NCBI RefSeq assembly: GCF_910592395.1
Contig: NC_088312.1
Coordinates: 4,962,001-5,022,000 of the forward strand
Length of the DNA: 60,000 nucleotides
Direction: 5' to 3'
DNA from: Lineus longissimus
Taxonomy: Eukaryota > Nemertea > Pilidiophora > Heteronemertea > Lineidae
The translations under genes and the position numbers were made by a program. The notes under the pieces are model-generated. The model saw only the letters and a list, made by a program, of their open reading frames with translations. It had not been told where the DNA came from and made no database searches. Positions 1 to 11,205 of this stretch are shown here, one piece after another. Numbering within the stretch: the stretch's first letter is position 1; each line of letters starts with the position of its first letter.

Positions 1-3000
1 TCACTGACCCCTTAATTGGGTGTTAACAACCAGTGTACTGAAACATTGATTCTTACACAAAAATGAAAACAAACGATATAAGGTCGGCCAATTACAACAA
101 TGTCTCAACTAGCACAAATTCAATGGTCTGGTACAAACATATTCAATGGTGGTCTCCCCTTGAGTGACATTTTTATACAAAAATTTAACAAACCAAAAAT
201 GATGAGGGAGGTCAAACCTATTGGACAGCAACTGATACCACATCTACTGATCATACTAATAAAAATTAAAAAACATCCAAATATGCAGCTGTATTAATGA
301 AAATTAACATAATAATTGACCACACAACTTGTATGTCGAAAGTACTTGACCTGCCTTAATCAAAGTGATGCAGTCAAATATGCTGGTCATAATTTATTAA
401 CAGCTTAATAATGATGAAACAATCATTATTCCAAATAGGGCTTGAGAGATGAGTCATGTTGTTTTACTACCAAGTGTTAGGAAGGGTTGGGTTACCATAA
501 TCTATCAGTTGTGCAGAATCGCATGAAATGAGTTTCAGTCCTTCGAATCATGCATTCAATATATAATCAGATATTATTGATATCCTACAAAAATATATCA
601 CATGCGTTGTTTTTTATTTGTTAAATAAATTATCATGGGGTAAGATATGCTATTTTCAACATTGGTTTATAGTGCTGGCTTTCATACTAATGGGTCAGAA
701 TTTGATTCTCGGATGAAAATCTTGAATTTGTTTCTTTCTATAGGCAAAGATTCTATGAACTAAAATGGTTCTTCAAAACAAACTTAAGTGGATCTGTTGG
801 AGAGACTTAAAGCTTCATGCCGACTTATCGGCGGTGAATATCAGTCCTAAAGTCTCCTCCTTTCACCGCCGACATCAAGGACCAGCAAATCCATCAGGCG
901 CAACACTTAACTCATTGTGATTACGGCTTTGGTCAATATCGGTGATAAAAAATACCATATTCTACCCCAATGCATCAAGTAAATATATTATCAAACTTAT
1001 AAGTATACAATATTGTGATGTATAAATATACTGACAATAAATTTCCTATTGGAGGGACTTATATGAAGTATATAATAAATTTGGTAAATTTATTACTGGC
1101 CAAAATGTAAGATAGTTAAATTTGAATATGATTCAAATCAAATTGATTCGAAGTTGATCACAGACCGTTGGGTACATTGAATAATTTAATCCAACAGGCC
1201 AAAATGTGCTACTATTCTCGCAAATGGAAATAATACATCTACTACATATCAAAATGTGAAACTATACCAGTCTGGATTCGAAAAACTTATGTGAGTTTTT
1301 TCTTTAGCACTATTCTTGACTTATGGCAATCCAAGAAATCCTGAGTCCGGCCTGATAGACAAGGTTTCTGATGAGCTTTGCATAGATCTTGTCTTGCACA
1401 TGCTACAGTACATATTGAGAAGACAACTGGCACTTGAGACACACCATTACACAAATATACTATCACATACGTTGTATAGCTAAGAGATCCATTAAATTGA
1501 GTAACCAGATCCTTATTTATAGTTCAGAAGCATCTAAAACATTTAACATGTTGCTCCTATCTTTAATACAGCATCTTACACTGGCCTCATTTAGACAGAT
1601 CATACTCCAATAGCTCAATGCGGGGAGCTCAGTTCAGTTCTAATCTCTTGTAAGCTACCAGTTCTGTAAAAATATTCCATAGAGCCCACTTATACAGTTA
1701 AAGGGGGCTTATAGGCACCAGCTGAACAGCCAGAATTAAGCTGTATGAGATCGCCAATAGAGGTCTCTCCTATTGGATAGTATATCGAAACTATTCATAC
1801 CTGCAGCAGGAATATATTCATCGTTTAACAAAACATGACCCAGTTCCTTTACTGTACATATTAGTCACATGAAGTCCACTAACTTTGGCCCACCTAGTCC
1901 CGCCTATAGTCCCCCTTTAAGGCATCTGGCTCCCTGAAATTTGCATCTGGGCATCAAATGTAACAGATGACACTATCATCAGGACATCTGGAAGAAAACA
2001 GGCAGCAACGTTCTCAAAATAATAACAGAAACTTCAACTGAAAAAAACCAAACAGAAAATAAAAGCACTGAGAACTAAAACCTGATATGTCACAATGAAA
2101 TGTTTTTTAAAAGATTTGTAAAAATTGAGACTTTGGCTGAAATTGTTCTATTCGGAACAAATGATATGCAATGAATGTTACTTTTTGCATTGGAAGATGG
2201 CAAAATATGGGATCATTTTCAGAACAGGGCAGATTCAAAGGACTGATTTTAACAAATGTGACATATGAGGTTTTTGAAAACAGTGTTTCTATTCTGGCCT
2301 CAAGTTCAACGAAAAAAAACTTGCACTTTGCTTTTGCTGTATCCCCCTGGTATATCTGCAATAAATACGTTCATACAAAATTTACAATCTAAGGTTACAA
2401 ATGTACAATGTATGCTCATTGAGACAATATAATATACATCTTTTGTTCAAAATACATACTAAATATTCTTCATTGCCAATATAAGCAGATTGGAATATTA
2501 TGATTCTCAAGTTCAACTGAGAGACTTGAATTTATTGCTGCACATTTCTCTCTCCTGCCTTCGAATATACATGTATATCAAAGTTAACCAGCTGTTTATT
2601 GCTTTATGCAAATGCTCGAAGACTACAAAGTACGAAGCGAGTTATAAAAGATTAAGCTGGTAACTGACTGGCACAGATTTGATAATTTGTATTTTACTTG
2701 GCACGAATTCATGTAAATGTGCAATGCTTTAATAGGAAGGCGGCCATGAATGTTTTCACTAATGCATGCAATATCCTAGGAGATTGTGACCTTGATTATA
2801 AACTTATTGTCCTAACTTTGGCCAACAATCATTCCATGAGTTTTTAAAGTTGTTGGCAAACAGCAAGTGAGAGTCTTTGTCATATCATGCAGAAACGTGA
2901 ACCTCAGACTTGATCCATGCAGAATCTCTCATGCTTCCAGTGCTGCCATCTAAGTAGCACAGAGAATAGTTTCATGCTCTAAACTGTATGCAACACCAGT

Positions 3001-3100
3001 AATTGAGAGTACATCTGTAACTTTATCACACCAACATGTAATGCACCATGGTTGAAGTGGTTTTCTCTCTGCCAACAGAGATTTCCATTACACCAGGCAC
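1..3100. other. no gene recognised; 3' flank of phospholipase D gene
   Basis: No reading frame with credible splice sites or a recognisable domain was found on either strand. The few open frames of 60-85 codons are without family resemblance. Because the phospholipase D gene ends at 3382 and reads leftward, part of this stretch is probably its 3' UTR and downstream sequence. The sequence is AT-rich and not obviously repetitive. Confidence 0.5.
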
Positions 3101-3334
3101 ATGAAAATACAAATTTTAAAGTTGTATGTGTCAATCATTCTGGGCTGGTCAATCGCTACTATTCTGGTGCTTTCATACACCTGTGATCTACTCCAAGAAC
3201 TATGGATTAGCGAGTTAAAAATGGCCAGACGGAGTGAAGTCAACAACAGATCTAGTTCTGAGAGTGCGCTGGAGTCGAATACCTCCTATAACCAGACACA
3301 TCAAACTGAAAATCTGCAATCAATCCGGAGATAA
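3101..3334 (+). CDS. possible small single-pass membrane protein (77 aa), unrecognised
   Basis: An ATG-initiated frame of 77 codons. Residues about 8-27 form a hydrophobic segment (LYVSIILGWSIATILVLSYT) after a short basic start, so a signal anchor is plausible. The remainder is polar, rich in Ser and Asn, with three N-glycosylation sequons (NRS, NTS, NQT). It ends 48 bases from the stop codon of the convergent phospholipase D gene, so it would overlap that gene's 3' UTR. No family is recognised. It could equally be a chance frame, or the first exon of a type II membrane enzyme; I give it low weight. Confidence 0.2.
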   Translation: MKIQILKLYVSIILGWSIATILVLSYTCDLLQELWISELKMARRSEVNNRSSSESALESNTSYNQTHQTENLQSIRR

Positions 3335-3381
3335 AAACTGCACACTCGAGAGGTAAAAACTGCCTTTCACCAAAACCTAAA

Positions 3382-6300
3382 CTATGTCCATATGTAATAT
3401 GGCATCAATGATTCCTTGCTGCCAGTTGGCGGTACCAGGTTCTCTTGGCAGAGGAACATGAGCGGAAACAGGATGATGCGTCCCTGAATGTCGTGTAGTT
3501 TTCTCCTGGCTTCTTTCTGGTTTGTTTGGCAAAGTGGTGTCTGCTTCTGGTAGTTGCTCAGCTGGGCAAAGGAGCAGACTTCATCCGTTGGAATGCATTT
3601 GAATACCTGGAAAAGGAAAAAAGAAAGATGAACCCTTATGAACAGTTCTTTGTCTTCCTTTTCTGCATTCACTCTTGCCTGGAGTAGCTGATATCTAAGG
3701 AGTTTTACATCCTCTGGGCTTCGTGGGTGTTTTTTGTGACACTACATTGGGGGTAAGTTTGGTTTATTTGCAGAGTGACTTCATCCTATCCAGAGACAGG
3801 AGTCCAAATCTCAATTTACTGTCCACTTGGATAGCCGTCGTCTTTTCTTTGACCTGGCATCTGTCACTGACATACCACAATCTAAGCAGATCTCCACTTA
3901 ATTTACAATGAGAACTTAAGTCATTACCTTCTCAAAGATGTTGGTGTTCTTGGCTGCATGTTTGATCCAGGTGTTCTTATAGAACTCATCACAGACAGGG
4001 TCGGACACATCGATGGAGTTGTTGGTAAGCAGGCTCAGAAGTCCAAGATGTTCTCTGGTGAAGAAGGTGTGAAAACACATTGGCTTTGTCAATTTAGTTT
4101 GCATAGTCTTAACTAAGTTTTTTATCATACAAGCCAGTAATTGTGCGTAGCGAATTTCAGCAAACCTACTCAGGAAGACTCCATCAAGTGAGAAACATGA
4201 CTACCTTTTCATGGACTCCCCCTCCGAGGCCAAACGGTCAATATACTGACCGCACTTGAGTATAAGAAGAAGACAAAATGCCATCTATGTCATTATTGAA
4301 AATTTTTCCAAATATTAAATTTCAGTCAAATAAGAAATAAAACTTGCTTACTTCATCAACATCATTCTGAGTGTCGACGCAAATTTTCCCGCTCGGAACT
4401 CGACTCCATTGAAGTGTGTCCGGTATGTCTCCTTATCTTCGAAAACTATTGCCATCTCACTATCGCGCTCTCCAAGCATTGACCGATCATTGATGTTCGC
4501 CGAGCCGATAATCACAGTCCTGTCATCCACTATCATCATCTTGCTGTGCACGTAGATTAATTCAGTCACCTGAAAACAAAATAGTCATAGTTTTAAGAGC
4601 AATACTTTCAAGTTTCCAGAATGAGCTTGCATTAACGCAAGTTAAGATGCTAGGGTAAGGTTGGAACAATAAAATTTGCAACTTACTAGTTGTCCGTTTA
4701 ACTCATCATATGTCCTCAAACCGTAGAAGGAGATATACTCTGTAGGGTCACCAACTGAAAACAAAGCATTACGAAGGCATTACACAGAGAAGGACTATCA
4801 TACTCCCTGACCTAAAAGATAATTCACACCCAGCAGATCATTGAAGAACTTCCTGTATGGTCTCGTGGTGGTCATCACCAATGTCAAGCAATTCAGAGAG
4901 CAATCAGGCTGTGGATAAGTGACATGCTGTAAAACCGGAAATATTCACATGCCTACAGAGAAATAGTACTAAATGTTCAGCTCCTCACTTACCAGCTTGG
5001 GCCAATCTCTCCACCAGGGACTTGCCTCCTCTACACATTGACTGGTAGTTCCAATGTGTGATGGCCTGGATGGAATGACCACGTGCAGTCCCCACCTCTC
5101 CTTCGAAAGCGGGCAACAGTGGCATTATCACATAGACTCGGAACTTCTGCCCGTTTTTGTGGGCTTTGCATATTCTGTCATACAGGGCTTGAGCAATGCC
5201 ATTGGTGACTTTGTTAGAGTCTATCATGGTAATGAAGAATTGGTTCTGAAAGTAAAGGCAAGAATGAACTGGCAAGGAAAAGTTTGTTTCCCCTGACAAT
5301 GGTTTCCTTCTTACCACTGAATTATTTGTTTTTTTCAGGTACCGATAGTGATATCTTTACCCGCTGTGTTCCAGTACTATTAAAGTATACACAAACCGAA
5401 TATCACTTACTTCAATGTAGATGAAATGCTTTGCATTCTCTATACAATGGATGTAAGCATTCATGATGGAATGTTCTTTGTGTTTGATGCCGGCAGACCA
5501 AGCATCAGCACTCCTTAGCACCTGTGGAAGAAGGAGCAGAATACCAGTATCAGGTCAAAAAGGTTATGCTAAAGGGACAGAGGCCCACAAACAAAGGCCT
5601 TATGCGTGAATTGCAAATGTCGAGAAAGGTCTAAATGATGCTGAATAGGAAGGAGTAAGGCCTTAAGATGTTTGACTTAACCTAATAAACAGGTTAAACT
5701 TGATGAGGAAACTCACCTGACAGTTACAGCATGTTGTGATGTCCAATATGGTCTGTGGGATGGCAGTTATTTGATCATAAGTCTTTGGGATGAGCAGAGG
5801 GTACTCGATATTCTCCTTCATTTTGGTCAACTTGGTAAAGTTCCATCTCTGGATAAAGTGTCTGGCAACATCCCGTGCTGCCTTCCCGTAGACCACTGCA
5901 CCAATGTCATGCCACGGCATGCGTGGGACTGTGTTCCGGTCAATGAAATCTGAAACAGGATAAAAGTGTAAATGTTCACCTTCTTTTTTGGTCAAGTATG
6001 TCAGTACAAGGCAAAATTGGACAGCAAACATGACTAAAAGTTTATTACATGCAATGTAACATTGCGTGGCTATGCTGGCACTGTTTCAAAGAAAGATTTT
6101 GTGGCTTACTTGATTGCTTAGATCAAAACCAGGTAAGCAACAACCTCACAAAGAATGAGTTTACATCAGCTGAAAGCATTACAAACACTGCACAACAAAA
6201 TCTTTGAATTATTCCTTTACCCTCCAAAGGCATATCCAAATCAACGAAATCTTTGACAATGAAGTTTGTGTAGTCTTTTCCAACCCACATCTTTGGAGAA

Positions 6301-7664
6301 CCATGGAGACCCAATGTGAGGGAGGCCATTTCCTTGCTGTAGTAGGTCACTTTCAGTTGGGACATAGCACCATCACTGAAATAACAATTTTCATATCGAT
6401 TACTCGCTGGTGATGACGTTAAAATGACAAGCAGTACCATGCTTTTTTTTAATACAGGGGTCCCATTAGAAGGCAGTTATTGGATGTAATAGAAAATATC
6501 CAACCTAGTTCTACAAACTATTTGTCCATACTTTTGGATCTATAGCTGTTGCACCTGCACTATCTTTAAAATGACCCTGTAATCATAAGTGCTGTCCCAG
6601 CAGTATCTCTAACAATATTTCTTTGATATGAACCTCTTACCCGTCATCGACCACAATGTCATCCAAGTTCACATTGCCACCACTGAATTGTGTTGATTTC
6701 CTTCGTTGCTGTGGCAAACTGTGAATTGTTTTCATCAGTTTTCCGGTCATCTCAGCCTGAAGTGTTAAAAGGAAGGAAATAACATCATTGTGGGGGATTG
6801 CAACCTTATCCTAAAAGGCTTGCTCAGCATCCCAGATATTGAAACTTACAAATCTTCTCCTACTTGGTTTAGGAGTTGAAGGCTTCGTCGGATCACTAGC
6901 TCTTGAGGCAGCGATTTGAGTGAGCTGCGTCACCTCCGCTTCTGGTATTGTTTCCAGGTGAAGGAAACATGACTGGCGCTCAAGTTCCGTTTGACGTGTC
7001 GTCGGCAATGGCCCCATCGGCAATGAGGCATTATCATCTGTGACATCAAAACCCTCGCTGTCTCCACTGCCATGTCCTATACTGGCATCTTCGATAATGA
7101 CTTCTGGTGGAACAGCCTTTGGCACATTGTGATGTCGCAGGATAATATCTTCGAAATCAGAAGCATCGCTGATCACCACCTGCGGAGGATGAAGAGGTGA
7201 AACTGTACAACCAAGAGATGTAAAGTTTATACACCAGACTGTTGAATGGTCAATGTGCGGACTGTCCCCTTGTATCTTCAAATTTCTTAAAGGAAACCAA
7301 TCATGTGTATGCATTCCTTACATCTGAACTAGCTCATAGTTGTACAGCCATTATCTCCTTTATCGACATTTTATGCAATCAGCCAAAATCCCCAGTTCAC
7401 ATGATCACAGGTTTCAAGTGTACCACAATTCCCATAAGATTTATCAATAACAACAGACACTGTCCAAGGATTTTGACCAGATTGTTCAAAAGCACTTTTT
7501 ATAAGCTTTTCTTGATGCAGCCCTCTAACTCCTACTCCTATACTCCTCCTCTATCACACACACTTTTATTTGATAGCACTCTTACTTTGGCTTCCTGGCG
7601 ACTGCCTCTGCGATTGCTGTTCTGGTCTGACCTTGATACACTTACAGATCCGAGGTCGGTCAAA
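3382..7664 (-). CDS. PLD1/2-like: phospholipase D, PLD1/PLD2 type, C-terminal half (5' part not in neighbouring DNA)
   Basis: Hydrolyses phosphatidylcholine to phosphatidic acid and choline at membranes. Exons in transcript order: 7664-7586, 7179-6850, 6756-6641, 6375-6221, 5949-5717, 5521-5411, 5245-4993, 4754-4687, 4569-4352, 4054-3928, 3606-3382. All have AG/GT boundaries and their phases join without a break into 637 codons. Landmarks: LTDLGSV, which follows HKD1 in animal PLDs; a Ser/Pro-rich loop; [20 protein letters not shown] with [21 protein letters not shown]; and the second catalytic HKD motif, HSKMMIVDD followed by [10 protein letters not shown] (His codon near 4548). The protein ends in IWT, like the ...VWT terminus of PLD1/2. 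PX, PH and HKD1 lie upstream in the family. The 479 bases from 7665 to 8143 contain none of them, and the next gene is a plus-strand receptor. Either those exons lie beyond the receptor cluster, or the gene is truncated or misassembled. Confidence 0.95.
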
Positions 7665-8143
7665 CTGAAGGGAAAATGATGCATGTAGATTAGAATAATA
7701 TGCCTTTTACAACTACCACAACTGATAAGCACCATTCTAAATTGTCACAAATTCACATCTGAAAATGAAAAATCTGATTCATCCTCTCAGTTTCTTATCT
7801 TTTCTGCCCAAATCTGACTGAACACCTCTCATGAAGTCAACTTTCCTTTTTATCAAATCATTATGGCATAAAGATATAGAGTCATGATAAAGATATGTCC
7901 TCGTCTTAATCCCTAGGCTTACTACTAAAACGATATGGACAGAGCATAACAAGATCAGTTGATAATCGGGCTATTGGCAATACATGTTGGTAACCTTTTC
8001 AACTTTCAAACAAGAAGTTTTCTCCTCAAGTCTTCCACTGAGCCAGTCCAATTGATACTGCTCTTGTTTAGTTTAAGAAACACTTCAACATTTCGGACCA
8101 GTGGACACGATGTGAAGACAATTTATTTTCTGCTGATACGCTT

Positions 8144-11008
8144 ATGATACTCATTATGGGAGGGTGCTCTCGGATACACTTCTTCAGCTGGATTCTAGTG
8201 ATTTTGAGTAGTCATGAATTGTTTTTCAATGATGCTGCTACCTTACCAGAATTTCCCATGTGTGCCAACAGAACCTATGATGAGATCGGAGACGCTTTCC
8301 TGCTGATCCAGCGACCCATACTCCATGACACCAACCAAAATTACTTTTGTGCTTGCACAACCAAAGCCACTCAAAGTCCCATTGAGAGAATCATCATAAA
8401 TAATGACATAACAGAACTCACAAATGGCAAGGACTGTTCTGCACTGCACTGGGTGAAATTCATCAAGGATGGTGCCCCATTTGAACTGCAGCTTTGCCTA
8501 CCGGAGTCGTGCTCCCCGGATGGTAGGACCAAGTGCTTTTACCCACCGATGGATAATTTGACCCATGACTTAACAATTGAGGTTGACTCGGCCCTCTTCC
8601 CCTTGACACTTGGGGATCAGTCATCTTTGAGGATAAGGGTATTCAGTGACAGAGCAGGTGAGCTATTTGAGACCAGGAATCCTAATGTGGTTGCTGTTCA
8701 GAGAACATATTATTTTGTTCTCCGATAGTTGAAATTCACACTAGAGCCTATCATCTGTAAGGATACAACTTGGCAGAGGTTTAAGGAGAAATCAGATGGC
8801 TGCTCTACTGCACTGCTCATGAGGGCCACCTGCTCTACGAAATCGGTTCAGGCACTGGTTGAGTAAATGGCCTGAGAGAAAGGACAGGCATACATGTAGC
8901 ATGTAGGGGTATGAAACAACTCATAGTATGTAGGGATGTATGTGCACCACTGCTTCCAAGACATCTTGCATTTTTCATTTCTATCATCCCTAACTTTCAG
9001 GAGGTATCACTTGGAAATGTTCATATCATGTCAGTCCGAGGACATCACCAACATCACAGTCTTCCGTGGCACCAGTATCATACTCACCACAACTGACAAC
9101 AGAGAGAGTGCCATCACAAACTATACTGACCGTACCAGGAATGGCAACAACTACTAGACGTGCAGTCACAACGACAACAACCCAATACACAGCAGCACAG
9201 TTAGAAAACAGAGGGCTTTCAACAACTGGTAGGTCGTGCACCAGGTCTCAAGGATGAAGTCCTATAGCCTTGATAAGGATAGAGGAGAACCTCCCCTATC
9301 ATACGCTTCTCTTAGCAGGACATCTTCCCAATTAGGGACAGTGGTTTTGGTGCCATGTGGGTTGTTTCCATACAGCGTGATCTCTGTAATCATCATGCCA
9401 CCCTATCAGCGACAGCATTTGTCGGTCCCAAGAGCATCCTGAGTAGAGATTCCACTGAGTATTTCCATTGATTTATAGAGGGGATCTCTTCAGGTTGCAA
9501 TCACATTGAGAGAAGGCCAAGGTACACATTCAATGGCGCTTGAGTATGAAGGGTTCTGACAATAAGCATTCTTTTCTGAGACAAAAGTCAGGGCTGTGCA
9601 GACTGTGTTTTTGACTGTGATATCTAGGCTACTAAAAGTCTTGAGAACATGATAATATATAGAAGAGTCTCATATTATATTTATTCTCTCTTACAGGTAC
9701 CATCATCATAGCGTTCTCTATGATACTGGTTGTTGGTCTCATTGCTGGTGCACTCTTTGTTTTATGGCGAAAAAGGTAAGCACAAAAATCCCAAATAGTA
9801 ATCTTCTTTCTGCATAAAGGGCTACAGACTTGCTCAAGGTAATACCTCAACACGAACAAGGCTTAACAGATCTAGACTTTGTGTGAACCATCACATCTAC
9901 TTTTGAATCAGCTAAGCTGTGGTGATTTTGAATCCTTCAAATATGTTACTGGCACATACTCGATTTCCTTTTCTACGACTTTCCTTCAAGGTGGCGAAAA
10001 GAGACACAATCACAGCCGCAAACAGATGACATTGAAGTAGATGAACAGCCTGTGACTCCAGACACGGAGAATTCCATAGAAACCAATCCAAAGGAATCGG
10101 TTTCATACAGCACCATCTTTCTTTCGGGTAGCTTTGGAGAGACAGACACTGATTCAGTGCCAGGATACACAAGAGGGAATTTCGGGGTCCAGGAGCAAAA
10201 CAGGGGAAGCTTTACTGGCGACGGGTTTGAAAATCCTCTGTTTGCTGGGATAAGACTAAAGGAAAAGGAAAGCAGGCGAGGGTCAGGGCAAAGCAAGCAG
10301 GAGTCAACTCCTTTGGAAAGTAAAGAGGAATCTGGAGGAACTGGAAGCAGATGTGTTTCTGTTGAGAAGTCTGGGGGTGCGAAACGCCTGTCACTGGATG
10401 TCAATATGTTCAGGAAGAGGTCATCAGGGGAGAAGCGAAAGTCGAGAGAGTCGTCTGGGTTTGAGAATCCAGCATATGAGGACACACCAGAGGGAAGCCC
10501 AGGGAATGGTGTTCTTCATTACGAGGATGCACTGGACTTGGGAGAGTTTGTTGGGGTGCATGAGAATGATTTGATGGAGATTGCAGATTATTATATAGAG
10601 GGTGATTTAGTGCTACATGTTGACACAGATGGAGACTATGAGACAATGGGCGGAGTGGAAGAGGGGGATCTTGCACTCCCTACTGACACAGACGGATACA
10701 CGACAATGGGCGGGGCGGAGGATAGGGATTTTGTGCTACCTGCTGACACAGATGGACACTACGCAACAATGGGTGGCACCGAAGAGGGGGATCTTGCACT
10801 ACCTACTGACACAAGCGGATATGCTACCATGATCAGAGTTGAGGAGGGGGATCTTGTACTACCTACTGACACAAGCGGATATGCTACCATGGGCAGAGGT
10901 GAGGAGGGGGATCTTGTACTCCCTACTGACACAAGCGGATATGCTACCATGGGCAGAGTTGAGGAGGGGATCTTGCGCTACCTGTTGACACAAATGGATA
11001 CTACATGA
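8144..11008 (+). CDS. receptor A: CUB-like ectodomain, short stalk, TM, YxxM-repeat tail (frameshifted end)
   Basis: Exons 8144-8657, 9001-9228, 9697-9775, 9991-11008 join as phases 1, 1, 2 to give 612 aa; ATG 8156 is an equally good start. Exon 1 holds a signal peptide (FFSWILVILSS) and a Cys-rich domain of about 140 residues. Its Cys spacing and FACT-like strands resemble the CUB-like exons of receptors C and D, and the last strand (GGITWKCSY) is carried by exon 2, as in its neighbours. Exon 2 continues as a Thr/Ser stalk. The transmembrane exon reads GTIIIAFSMILVVGLIAGAL and ends in basic residues. The tail has GFENPLF and GFENPAYED (NPxF/NPxY type) and then six YxxM motifs at about 20-residue spacing. 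At 10966-10969 a G run has four G where sister repeats have five. The frame therefore ends early at 11008; the other frame stays coding-like to 11154. Function inferred: tyrosine-signalling surface receptor. Confidence 0.8.
10602..10992 (+). repeat. tandem YxxM-coding repeat in tail of receptor A
   Basis: About six copies of a 60-66 bp unit, each coding roughly GDLxLPTDTxGYxTMGxxEE. The tyrosine motifs are YETM, YTTM and then YATM four times, at about 10637, 10696, 10760, 10820, 10880 and 10940. The last three units are nearly identical, which points to recent tandem duplication. pYxxM is the known consensus for the PI3-kinase p85 SH2 domains. A seventh, diverged unit (YYMKM) lies beyond the frame break. 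Confidence 0.85.
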
Positions 11009-11192
11009 AAATGGGTGGGGCAGAAGAACCTGTCCAATCTGATCTACAAGAATGTGGGACCGTTTGGAATGGAGACTCAAGCTCGGAGGATATTTACAAT
11101 CATATCTCCGATTGTGTCAACATTTGTGATGAGGGGGATATTACTGTTGATTAAGTAATAGCCATTTGCAAATTAAAGTATAATGTATATTG

Positions 11193-11205
11193 AATAAAGA
11201 ATAAA
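11193..11205 (+). terminator. poly(A) signals of receptor A
   Basis: Two AATAAA hexamers (11193-11198 and 11200-11205) lie 40-50 bases past the restored-frame stop at 11154. That position supports 11154, not 11008, as the original end of the coding region. Confidence 0.55.

Noticed and set aside
4821-4930. extra PLD exon containing DHHET on the minus strand, reminiscent of HHEK
   Set aside because: The flanking exons 5245-4993 and 4754-4687 already join in frame and match the family without an insertion, and the HKD pattern is not met.
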